Below are positions 52,791-64,000 of a DNA stretch of 64,000 nt, piece after piece. The notes under the pieces were generated by a model. That model was given only the letters and a program-made list of their open reading frames with translations, made no database searches and was not told the DNA's origin. The DNA lies in contig NZ_CP076019.1 of assembly GCF_018623055.1 (NCBI RefSeq), positions 1,116,001-1,180,000 of the forward strand, given 5' to 3'. The position numbers and the translations under genes are program-made. Source of the stretch: Halorubrum sp. 2020YC2 (GTDB lineage Archaea; Halobacteriota; Halobacteria; Halobacteriales; Haloferacaceae). Position 1 is the stretch's first letter; each line of letters opens with the position of its first letter.

Positions 52791-53174
52791 TTACCGAGGG
52801 GCGACGCACTCGCCCGCGACCTCGACGATTTCGGCGTCGACCGCGATCCGCCCGTCGTACAGGCGACAGGTGTCGGCGTTCCACGCCAGTTGACACTCCC
52901 AGTCGGCGCTCTTCACTGTGACCTCGTGGCGCCCCGTCGCGCCGACGGTCGCCTCGAACGCGCGGGCGACGCCGGCGTCGACCCGGTCGGACGCCTCGGC
53001 GTACGTCGTGCCGTCGTCTCCCTCGACGACCACGTCCACGTCGACCGGACCGTCGCCGTCGTTGCGCACCGTCACGTCGAGTCGCCCCGGCTCGGGGTCC
53101 CCCCGTCCGAGACAGCCCGCGGACGACGCGGCGAGCGCGCCGGCGCTCGCAGCGAGGAGCCTCCGCCGTTCCAT
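52791..53174 (-). CDS. Tat-type lipoprotein of unknown function
   Basis: 127 residues. The start at 53174 gives ERRRLLAASAGALAASSAGCLG: twin-arginine signal, hydrophobic part, and lipobox SAGC. The mature region is a small beta-sandwich-like fold with VTVRNDGDGPVDVDVVVEG and three further cysteines (WECQL, DTCRL and GECVA). Lipidation on the outer face is expected. An in-frame extension to 53213 is not supported. Confidence 0.78.
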   Translation of the reverse strand: MERRRLLAASAGALAASSAGCLGRGDPEPGRLDVTVRNDGDGPVDVDVVVEGDDGTTYAEASDRVDAGVARAFEATVGATGRHEVTVKSADWECQLAWNADTCRLYDGRIAVDAEIVEVAGECVAPR

Positions 53175-53257
53175 GGCAGTCGCTCGTCGCGGCGGAACTT
53201 CAACCCCGCACACGCGACGTGCGGGTGTCGACGCCGTCGAAGAGGGACCGGAAACGG

Positions 53258-57684
<4,427 letters not shown>

Positions 57685-57701
57685 TTACTCTAGCTAGTTG
57701 C

Positions 57702-57722
57702 CGTCGGGTTATAAACCCGACG
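57702..57722 (-). promoter_or_regulatory. gyrB TATA box embedded in a perfect inverted repeat
   Basis: Arms CGTCGGGTT (57702-57710) and AACCCGACG (57714-57722) flank ATA. The TATA core TTATAA (minus TTTATAA) is at the centre, 24-44 nt before the gyrB ATG. A factor binding here would compete with TBP. A related, looser version lies at 5037-5055. Confidence 0.6.
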
Positions 57723-57907
57723 CACGCCCGCGCGCGTGAGCGACCGATTCGACGCGATCCGGCGCACTCGGTCCGGCTCGGGAGCGAATTCGGCTCGCGG
57801 AGTAAGCTGATCTGACGGTGAGTAGAGCGCGGGTGGTAGGGGTGTAGAGCGGCGGTGTGCCGACGCGTCCCACAGCTACAAACCGCCGCCCCGCGTACCG
57901 CCGGCCG

Positions 57908-59119
57908 ATGCTACCGATCGCGGACTCCTTCGAACACGTTCACCGGGGCTGCGAGATCCGATACGGACGGGGCCGGATCGCGGGGCTCGGCGAGTGGCTT
58001 GGCGACCGCGGCCTCGACGCCGCGCTCGTCGTCTGCGGGTCGAACACGGGCGCGAACGACGACCTGATGGACCCGGTCCGGGAGGGACTGGGCCGGCGCT
58101 TCGCCGGCGTCTTCGACGGGACCGCCCCGGCCAAGCGGGTCGGGGCCGCCTACGACCTCCTCGACGCGCGGGCGGAGGTCGGCGCCGACGTCCTCGTCGC
58201 GGTCGGCGGCGGCGCCAGCCTCGACGTCGCCAGACAGGCGACGCTGCTCGCGGCCGACGGGCGCGACCTCGGTGAGCTCCGGGCCGACGCGGAGGCCGGC
58301 CCGGACGCGCTCGGGGAGCTCGCCCCCGGGACGGACCCCGACCTCCCGGTCGTCGTCGTCCCGACGACGTTCGCGGGCGCGGACGTCTCGGCCGGCGGCT
58401 CGCTGGAGGTCGTCCCGGCCGACGAGTCACCGACCGGCCAGCCGGTGACGGTCAGCGGGAGCGGCGCGTGGCCGGTCGCGGACGTGGCCGACCCGGCGCT
58501 GTTCGAGACGACGCCGCGGTCGGTGCTCGCCGGGTCGGGGATGAACGGGTTCAACAAGGGGATAGAGACGCCGTACGCCCGCGACGCGTCCCCGGTGAGC
58601 GACGCGGCCGCGGTCCACGGGCTCCGCCTCCTCTCGGACGCGCTCCCGCGCGTGGCCGGCGACCGGCCGGGGGGCGAGGACGCGACGGACCGCGCGGTCG
58701 TGGGGTCGCTGCTCGTCCAGCTCGACCGCAAGATCAGCGTGATCCACGCGTTCGGCCACGGGTTCGCCCGCCGCTACGACGTCCAGCAGGGCGCGATCCA
58801 CGCCGTCGTCGCGCCCCACGCGCTGGCGTACCTCTTCGACGAGGCCGACGCGAGCCGGCGGGCGCTCGCGGCCGGGCTGGGCGTCCCGACCGACGGCCGG
58901 GACGACGCCGCGATTGCGGAGGACGTCGTCGAGGCGGTGGCCGAGGTCAGGGACGCGCTCGACGTCCCGGCTCGGCTCCGGGACCTGCCCGAGACCGACG
59001 AGGACGACCTCCCGGCGATAGCCGAGTTCGTCGCCGCGGACCCGCCGATGGAGCGGGCCCCGTCCGGCCTCGACGCGACCCCGGAGGCGGTCCTCGGCGT
59101 GTTGCGCGCGGCCTGGTAA
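57908..59119 (+). CDS. iron-containing alcohol dehydrogenase family protein
   Basis: About 403 residues. The cofactor motif VAVGGGASLDVARQATLL corresponds to GGGSxxD, PVVVVPTTFAGADVS is the PTTxxxGS-type loop, and HAFGHGFARRYDVQQG plus AIHAVVAPH carry the iron-binding histidines. It resembles the maleylacetate-reductase or glycerol-dehydrogenase-like branch. The substrate is unknown. ATG 57908 is the family start; GTG 57857 is an alternative. It has its own promoter region, divergent from gyrB. Confidence 0.88.
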   Translation: MLPIADSFEHVHRGCEIRYGRGRIAGLGEWLGDRGLDAALVVCGSNTGANDDLMDPVREGLGRRFAGVFDGTAPAKRVGAAYDLLDARAEVGADVLVAVGGGASLDVARQATLLAADGRDLGELRADAEAGPDALGELAPGTDPDLPVVVVPTTFAGADVSAGGSLEVVPADESPTGQPVTVSGSGAWPVADVADPALFETTPRSVLAGSGMNGFNKGIETPYARDASPVSDAAAVHGLRLLSDALPRVAGDRPGGEDATDRAVVGSLLVQLDRKISVIHAFGHGFARRYDVQQGAIHAVVAPHALAYLFDEADASRRALAAGLGVPTDGRDDAAIAEDVVEAVAEVRDALDVPARLRDLPETDEDDLPAIAEFVAADPPMERAPSGLDATPEAVLGVLRAAW

Positions 59120-59184
59120 GCGACGGTTCGTCGACCGGGTCGTCGCCTCCGCGTCGCTGTCAGGGGCGTCGCGTGCACGACCCA

Positions 59185-59562
59185 CTACGGCTCGGCCGCG
59201 TACGTCTCCAACGCGGTCAGCCGCTCCCCGTCGGAGTCGAAGACGTCGACGAACCCGAACAGCTCCTCGCCGTCGGCGTCGAGGAGTCGGCCGCGAACTG
59301 CCACGCCCGGCCCGGAGGGGTAGACGCGCTCGACGGCGTGGGTCGTGTCGGTGTTCGGCCGCTCGTCGCGCATGAACGCGACGAAGCGGTCGCGCCCCTC
59401 GAACGTTCGGTCCGGACGCCGCTGGACGAACTCGGGGTCGAGCAGCGACGCGAGCCGGTCGTACTCGCCGGCGTCGAGCGCGTCGTAGTACGAGCGAGCG
59501 AGGGTAGCCGGGTCCGGGTTCTCGCTCGGCCCCTCCCCGTCCGCCTCACGCCGCGAGGGCAT
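59185..59562 (-). CDS. NTF2/SnoaL-like protein
   Basis: 125 residues of the alpha+beta cone fold. PATLARSYYDALDAGEYDRLASLLDPEF is the helix-strand opening (residues 18-45), then FEGRDRFVAFMRDERP, VRGRLLDADGEELFGFVDVFDSDG and the final YAAEP. Members may be enzymes (isomerase or cyclase) or binding proteins. The start overlaps the end of the upstream PhoU/TrkA-C gene by 17 nt, so they are likely coupled. Confidence 0.8.
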   Translation of the reverse strand: MPSRREADGEGPSENPDPATLARSYYDALDAGEYDRLASLLDPEFVQRRPDRTFEGRDRFVAFMRDERPNTDTTHAVERVYPSGPGVAVRGRLLDADGEELFGFVDVFDSDGERLTALETYAAEP

Positions 59563-60739
59563 CGAACTCCTCGGCCGAGCTCCGGGTTCCCTTCGCGATG
59601 ATCACGTCGCCGGCCCGCAGCGTGGTGTCGATGTCGGGACCGACCAGCCAGCCGTCGTCCGGGCGCCGGATCGCGAGGACGCTCGTCGAGATGTCGGTCG
59701 CGGGCACGCCGTCGGCGACCTCGGTCCCGTCGAGGTCGCTGCCCTTTCCGACGATGGTGCGGGTGATTATCTCGTCCGACTCCTGAACGGCCATCTCCAC
59801 GACCGGGTGGACGTCGAGGTCGCGGCGGACCCCCTCGGTGATCGCGAGCGCGGCGTCGGATATCTCCTCGGTCGCGACGCCGAGGTGGATGAGCCCGCGC
59901 AGCGACACCGGGTCGTCAGCCTCGGCCGCGGCCCGGAGCGTCCACGCCTCGAACCGCGACTGGAGCGCGTCCACCTCGATCTCCAAGTTGTTCACCTCCT
60001 CCGCCAGCTCCTCGTTGTCGAAGAGGACCGAGCCGTACGCGAGGTCGACCGCCAGCTCGGAGAGGTTCTTCATCAACACGATGGAGTCGACCGCGCGTTC
60101 GAGGTCGTCGATCGCCGGCTCGGGGGTCGGCTCCGGCTCGAACGGCTCGCCGCTCAGTTCGGGGTACACGTCCGCGACGCCCGCCTCGGGGCCGCGCAGC
60201 AGCGTCACGTCGCCCGCCTTCAACCGGGTGGTCGGCCCGGGGTTGAGGATCCAGTCCTCGTCGCGCCGGACGGCGATGACACGGACGCCCGTCTCCGACT
60301 CGAGGTCGATGCCGTCGAGCGTCCGGCCGGCGTACGCGGAGTCGGCGGCTACGGTCCCCCGGACGAGCGTCTCGACGCCCGCCGAGAGCGCGCCCCGCAT
60401 CGCGTCGGGGAGGCCGATCTCCTCGGTGACGATCTTGGCGATGTCGCCCGCGGCGTCCGCGACCTTGTCGGCGGCGGCGATGACGCCGAGGACCGGCGCG
60501 AGCGTCTCCGCCTCGTTCGGGTTCCGCGCCGCGAGCATCAGGCTCATCCGGGCGCGCATCTGGAGCACGTCCATCCGGTGTTCCAGTTCGACGACCTCGC
60601 GGGCGACCGTCGGACTCCCGTGGAGCACCGCCGAGTAGGAGAGGTCGATCAGTAGCTCCGCGGTATCTTTCATCTCGACGAGCAGGTCCTTGACGCTCGT
60701 CGGCTCGTAGCGGACCGTGCGCTCGTCGAAGCGTCCCAT
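59546..60739 (-). CDS. PhoU/TrkA-C tandem-domain protein (COG3273 type)
   Basis: 397 residues with an internal duplication. A helical PhoU-like part (KDLLVEMKDTAELLIDLSYSA; later VDSIVLMKNLSELAVDLAYGS) alternates with a TrkA-C/RCK-C part (GVRVIAVRRDEDWILNPGP; later STSVLAIRRPDDGWLVGPD). Both TrkA-C parts end in a KAGDVTLLRG / RAGDVIIAKG strand. Such proteins bind nucleotides and regulate K+ transport. No channel gene is adjacent. Minus-strand CTTTTACTC near 60767 is a TATA-like box. Confidence 0.85.
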   Translation of the reverse strand: MGRFDERTVRYEPTSVKDLLVEMKDTAELLIDLSYSAVLHGSPTVAREVVELEHRMDVLQMRARMSLMLAARNPNEAETLAPVLGVIAAADKVADAAGDIAKIVTEEIGLPDAMRGALSAGVETLVRGTVAADSAYAGRTLDGIDLESETGVRVIAVRRDEDWILNPGPTTRLKAGDVTLLRGPEAGVADVYPELSGEPFEPEPTPEPAIDDLERAVDSIVLMKNLSELAVDLAYGSVLFDNEELAEEVNNLEIEVDALQSRFEAWTLRAAAEADDPVSLRGLIHLGVATEEISDAALAITEGVRRDLDVHPVVEMAVQESDEIITRTIVGKGSDLDGTEVADGVPATDISTSVLAIRRPDDGWLVGPDIDTTLRAGDVIIAKGTRSSAEEFDALAA

Positions 60740-60822
60740 ATGCGCCCCTCTCCGGCGCCGAGTAAAAGGCTTGTTGCGGGGGTGCGGTCGGCCGCGGCGA
60801 GCGTAGCGGGGAGGTGGTGCCG

Positions 60823-61350
60823 TCAGAGCGCGTCGCCCGGGACGTAGCCGGCCTCTTCCGCGGGTCCGCCCGAGTCCGCGGCCGCGCGGACCGCGAGGTC
60901 GACGAGCGCGAGCCACTCCAGCAGCCGCCGCGTGCGGTCGCGCCACTCGCGCTCCCAGTCGGGGTTCCGCGCGCGGTCGTGGCGCGGGACCGCGTCGCGG
61001 GTGGCCGCGAAGAGGTCCTCCGGTGTCAGGGGGTCCTCCGGCGAGGCGTCCCGCAGGGCCGCGAGCGCCTCGGGGACGAACAGGACGCCGGTCCGAAGCC
61101 CCTCGCGGACGCGTTCCGGGGTCGGCTCGGCGTCGGCGCGGACGAACCCCCGCGAGGTCTCCTCGACGAGGTCGAGCGCGCGCAGGAACGCGAGCCAGTC
61201 GTTGGCGGTCTGCCGGTCGGGGAGGTCGCGGCGGCGCCGGAGGCGGGCGCAGCAGTCGTCGGTGTCGCCGGGGACGAGCGGGACCGCGCGCTGGTACTCG
61301 CGCAGCGCGTCGAGGTCGGCCGGGGGTTCTGGGACGGGTTTGAGTCGCAC
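60823..61350 (-). CDS. conserved haloarchaeal protein of unknown function
   Basis: 175 residues, mostly helical. It opens RLKPVPEPPADLDALREYQRAVPLVP, then DDCCARLRRRRDLPDRQTANDWLAFLRAL, which has the look of a winged-helix-like region with a CC pair. The helix WEREWRDRTRRLLEWLALV is strongly amphipathic. No motif identifies it. It is one of a minus-strand run with mch. Confidence 0.68.
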   Translation of the reverse strand: MRLKPVPEPPADLDALREYQRAVPLVPGDTDDCCARLRRRRDLPDRQTANDWLAFLRALDLVEETSRGFVRADAEPTPERVREGLRTGVLFVPEALAALRDASPEDPLTPEDLFAATRDAVPRHDRARNPDWEREWRDRTRRLLEWLALVDLAVRAAADSGGPAEEAGYVPGDAL

Positions 61351-61385
61351 GGGTTCGGTGGCGAGGTCGGGAGGCCTGTCGCGGC

Positions 61386-62324
61386 TCAGCGGTAGCCGAA
61401 CGACTCCGCGAGCAGTTCCTCGTCGGTCTCGCCCACGGTGTAGACGGGACCGTCGACGACGTCGACCGTGACCTGCGCCGGGGCGAACACGCTCTCCGGC
61501 ACCTCGTAGAAGTCCCAGTCGGCGTCCTCGAACACCTCGACGAAGGGAGTGCCGTACTCCTCGCTCGCGGTCGAGACGATCTCGTCGAACCGGTCGTCGT
61601 CGCGCGCGACCTGGAGGTGGACCTCGCCGCCGTACGCCAGGGCGTCGTTGGTCCGGCCCATCGCCTCGGTCTCGTCGCGGGTCGGGGGCGCGAGCGGCGC
61701 GGATCCGGAGGCGTGGAGCACGTCGGTCGGCTCGTAGCCGACCTCCAGCAGGCGGAAGACGGCGAGTTCGGCGGCGCGGGCCGCGGTGGTGACGGAGCCG
61801 GCGGTCGAGCCGGTGGCGAACGTCGGGAGGAACACGCCCTCGGCGTCGACCTCGGCCATCTCCGCGACCTGCTCCGCGACCGCCTCGTCGGGCAGCGTCG
61901 TCGACTCGATCGCCAGCGTGGCGAACTCGGCGGAGTCGTAGTAGCCGACGCGCTCGAACTCCGCTTCGCGACCGACGAGCGCCCGTGCCGGCCCGGAGCC
62001 CAGCCCCTCGAAGCCGCCCTCGGTCGTGACCTCCCAGCCCGCCTTCTGCGAGCAGAGCAGCGCGACCGCCGGGTGGTCGGTCGACAGCTCGACGTACTGG
62101 CGTGGCGCGCCCGCGAGCCGCCCCATCCGCGTCTGTAGGTTCGCCAGCCCGGCGGTCTGGATCTCCGCCAGCAGCAGTCCCGCCTCGACCCCGCCGGCCG
62201 CGTCGACCCCGAAGTCCACGACGGTGGCGCCGTTGTCCAGCTCGTAGCCGACGACGTCCAGTTCGCCGGCGAAATCGAGCGCCTCGTCGACTAACTCGAT
62301 CGCGGTCCGGTTGATGCTCTCCAT
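61386..62324 (-). CDS. mch: methenyltetrahydromethanopterin cyclohydrolase
   Basis: 312 residues. It hydrolyses the methenyl-pterin ring in one-carbon transfer; haloarchaea keep it although they do not make methane. ESINRTAIELVDEALDFA opens the protein, GRLAGAPRQYVELSTDHPAVALLCSQKAGW is a family block (residues 68-97), and DVLHASGSAPLAPPTRDETEAMGRTNDALAYGG is the substrate region. ATG 62324 is the family start; a longer frame to 62390 is rejected. Confidence 0.93.
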   Translation of the reverse strand: MESINRTAIELVDEALDFAGELDVVGYELDNGATVVDFGVDAAGGVEAGLLLAEIQTAGLANLQTRMGRLAGAPRQYVELSTDHPAVALLCSQKAGWEVTTEGGFEGLGSGPARALVGREAEFERVGYYDSAEFATLAIESTTLPDEAVAEQVAEMAEVDAEGVFLPTFATGSTAGSVTTAARAAELAVFRLLEVGYEPTDVLHASGSAPLAPPTRDETEAMGRTNDALAYGGEVHLQVARDDDRFDEIVSTASEEYGTPFVEVFEDADWDFYEVPESVFAPAQVTVDVVDGPVYTVGETDEELLAESFGYR

Positions 62325-62400
62325 ACGAGAGCCTACTGGCTCCCCGGTTAAGGGGTTTGGCTGTTCGACTCGGGAACTCTCGGGAGCCACATGGTGTTAT

Positions 62401-62813
62401 TTATAAATGAATTGTGCGGTGGCGCGTGCCTCCGAGTGGCCGCCGGAGGCGGCCGCGAGGAGCACGCGCGAGGGACGCGGTGAGCGCTCAGAGAGCGCGA
62501 ACCGCGAGGCTGGGGAGGTGTGAGGCCGCGGTGCTGTGCGGTGCGGGAGGGACTCAAAGGGGCAGTCGCCGGCGGCTTCGCCGCCGGCTGCCAGAGACGC
62601 GTAGCGTCTCGCTGCCGCGAGGGCGAAGCACGGCGCAGTAAGTACCGCAGCGAGGGAGCGACAGCGACCGAGCGAGGAACGCAGCAAGCCGCGCGAGCCG
62701 TCGCGGCTGGGGCTTTGGTAGTGTTCAGCGTCGATCGGAAAGTAGTGACGTATAGCCGAGTGCTGGGGCCTTGGAGGCGTTCACCCGCGGCCCGCCGTCT
62801 GTCACTTATAAAT
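62401..62813 (+). mobile_element. hairpin-rich dispersed repeat, copy B (candidate structured RNA or non-autonomous element)
   Basis: The gap 62325-62839 holds no supportable gene. TTATAAAT (62401-62408), 20 nt, then the 97-nt core (62429-62525) differ from copy A at about eight positions with no gap. Module 2 (62549-62565) matches 16 of 17, module 3 (62709-62736) matches 24 of 28, and a terminal CTGTCACTTATAAAT box (62800-62813) resembles copy A's distal end. Hairpins include GCCGGCGGC/GCCGCCGGC (near 62568-62588) and GAGACGC/GCGTCTC (near 62593-62610). It is inverted relative to copy A. Confidence 0.6.
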
Positions 62814-62839
62814 GCTCCGCGGAGCCGTCGGTTAAGTAG

Positions 62840-63331
62840 TCACCAGAATCCGTCGGAGTCGCTCGGGCCGCCGGCCTCCCCGGGACCGGGCGGGCCGCGG
62901 GGACCGCTCGGCCGCGGGTCGGGGTTGATCTCGACCGGCTCCGACTCCGCTTCCGGGTCGATCTCCCGGCCCTCCTCGTAGCGGACGAAAGACAGATAAA
63001 ACGCCTCGCCGCAGCCGACGCCCTCGGCGTCGGGTTCCCGATACGGCTCGTCGCCGCCGACGTCGGTCCCCCGAACCCCGTCGTGGGGGTCCCAGTCGAC
63101 GCCGTCGCTCTCGCCGCAGACGAACCGGACGCCGTCCGCCTCAACGGCGTTGTCATCCCTCTCACCGTCATTCTCACCTCCTTCCTCCGCGTCGAACGGC
63201 TCCGTGGGCGCGACGTAGGACCACCCCTCCAACGGGTACGGCGTCACCGACTTGTCCGCGAGGTACCCCTCGCGTTCGAGCGCGACGAGCGTCCCGCAGT
63301 GGGGACAGTAGTACGTGACCGGGTAGCTCAT
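62840..63331 (-). CDS. zinc-ribbon-containing haloarchaeal protein
   Basis: 163 residues from ATG 63331, starting SYPVTYYCPHCGTLVALEREG, a CxxC knuckle. A second possible pair is VCGESDG and GVGCGEAFYLSF, which together with the first could bind zinc. The middle is acidic (DAEEGGENDGERDDNAVE) and the end Pro/Gly-rich. No enzyme motif is seen. It ends close to copy B of the repeat. Confidence 0.7.
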   Translation of the reverse strand: MSYPVTYYCPHCGTLVALEREGYLADKSVTPYPLEGWSYVAPTEPFDAEEGGENDGERDDNAVEADGVRFVCGESDGVDWDPHDGVRGTDVGGDEPYREPDAEGVGCGEAFYLSFVRYEEGREIDPEAESEPVEINPDPRPSGPRGPPGPGEAGGPSDSDGFW

Positions 63332-63409
63332 ACCGGGCATACGAGACCCATTGATAAACAGCCGTCGCCGCCGCGTCAGGTATTTGATCGCCCTGGCCGA
63401 CGATCCGGT

Positions 63410-64000
63410 ATCTCATCCGATACCCCTGCCGACGGCTCGGACGCATCGGACGACCCCTCCGGACTCGTCACGCGACGGCGGCTCCTGTACGGCGTCGCGG
63501 GCGGCGTCGGCCTCCTCGGCGGCGGCGGGCTCTACGTCGCGAACGCGCTCGGCGGCGACGCCGGCGGGTACGAGGCCCCCGAGGCGCAGCCGATGGTGTC
63601 GACGCGAGGGCGCCTCGACGAGGACGACCCGACGGAGCGGTCGGGTTCGTGGGCGTTCGACGGAGCGGACTCCGTGGTCCTGTTCGTTCACGGGCTCGGC
63701 GCGGACGCCGAGTCCGCTCGTAATCAGGCGTACACCGCCCGGCTGGGGCTCGCCGCCGCGACGGAGACAGCGGGCGACAGCGACGGGACGGGCGGCGGCG
63801 ACGGCGAGAGCGCCCGTCCCGTGGTCGGCTACTCGTGGGCGTCGAACGACGACTGGGAGCCCGCCAAGGAGACCGCCGAGGCGAACGCCGTCCCGCTGGC
63901 CGACTGGCTGACGGCGTGGGCGGACGAGGACGGGCGCCCGGTCCACCTGTTTGCGCACTCGCTGGGCGCCCGGGTGACTGGCGAGACGCTCCGCGAACTC
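63410..64000 (+). CDS. alpha/beta-hydrolase with Tat-type signal, 3' end outside the window, start unclear
   Basis: The open frame reads SSDTPADGSDASDD then LVTRRRLLYGVAGGVGLLGG, a twin-arginine signal with hydrophobic stretch, then SVVLFVHGLGADAES (oxyanion region) and HLFAHSLGAR, the nucleophile elbow GxSxG-like HSLGA. No ATG, GTG or TTG exists in this frame upstream of the signal. ATC at 63410 occupies the expected leaderless start, about 27 nt after GTATTTGATC. The first ATG (63593) would discard the signal. So it is an unusual start, a mutation or an assembly error. The product runs past the window end. Confidence 0.65.
   Translation, partial: MSSDTPADGSDASDDPSGLVTRRRLLYGVAGGVGLLGGGGLYVANALGGDAGGYEAPEAQPMVSTRGRLDEDDPTERSGSWAFDGADSVVLFVHGLGADAESARNQAYTARLGLAAATETAGDSDGTGGGDGESARPVVGYSWASNDDWEPAKETAEANAVPLADWLTAWADEDGRPVHLFAHSLGARVTGETLREL

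Overview
The window is chromosomal DNA from a halophilic archaeon, most likely Halorubrum or a close relative. GC is very high, the proteins are strongly acidic, and many genes have a TATA-like box 25-30 nt before the start codon and look leaderless. Archaeal hallmarks include aCPSF1, aIF6, eL39/eL31/eL20, prefoldin alpha, RNase P subunits 2 and 3, proteasome alpha, TFS, Mch and haloarchaeal pilin-like proteins. The genus is inferred from general resemblance, not from a search.

Layout. 1-1.8 kb: end of a sulfatase-fold enzyme and a GT4 glycosyltransferase. 1.9-4.9 kb: proC-proB-proA, the complete glutamate-to-proline route. 5.1-8.9 kb: an UlaG-like metallohydrolase, a heptad-repeat coiled-coil protein and a HisG-like protein. 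9.1-10.7 kb: an AT-rich island with a palindrome, then a ribbon-helix-helix-like protein and a tyrosine recombinase. 10.9-14.1 kb: PAP2 phosphatase, SMP-30 lactonase and AGE epimerase. 14.1-19.0 kb (minus): the archaeal translation/secretion cluster rpl39e-rpl31e-aIF6 // rpl18a-pfdA-ftsY, split by a two-gene ABC exporter. 19.1-21.5 kb: M20 peptidase, DUF357 and DUF6498. 21.6-24.2 kb: rnp3-methyltransferase-rnp2-psmA. 24.3-27.8 kb: SDR enzyme, unknown gene and aCPSF1. 28.6-32.3 kb (minus): hyuA-hyuB. 32.5-37.4 kb: polytopic membrane protein, SRPBCC protein, methylglyoxal synthase, secreted protein, TFS and AlaX. 37.6-48.7 kb: a type IV pilus-like system (ATPase, membrane platform and six pilin-like proteins). 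48.8-53.2 kb: DUF1405, tRNA-Arg(CCT), TatA, peroxiredoxin, acetyl-CoA synthetase and a lipoprotein. 53.3-57.7 kb (minus): gyrB-gyrA. 57.9-64 kb: Fe-alcohol dehydrogenase, NTF2-like, PhoU/TrkA-C protein, Mch, a zinc-ribbon protein and the start of a Tat-type hydrolase.

Most notable. (1) Two inverted copies, about 34 kb apart, of a non-coding hairpin-rich element. They share a 97-nt ungapped core, and in both a TTATAAAT box lies exactly 20 nt before the core. This could be a promoter-driven structured RNA family or a non-autonomous mobile element. (2) psmA is broken by one missing C in a C run; either a restored base or a -1 slip rebuilds the family sequence exactly. (3) An SRPBCC gene is broken the same way in a G run, which makes homopolymer sequencing error the leading explanation for both. 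(4) Perfect inverted repeats sit on the gyrB promoter and in the divergent hyuA region. (5) The last gene has no normal start codon ahead of its Tat-like signal. (6) A HisG-like protein stands outside any histidine cluster.
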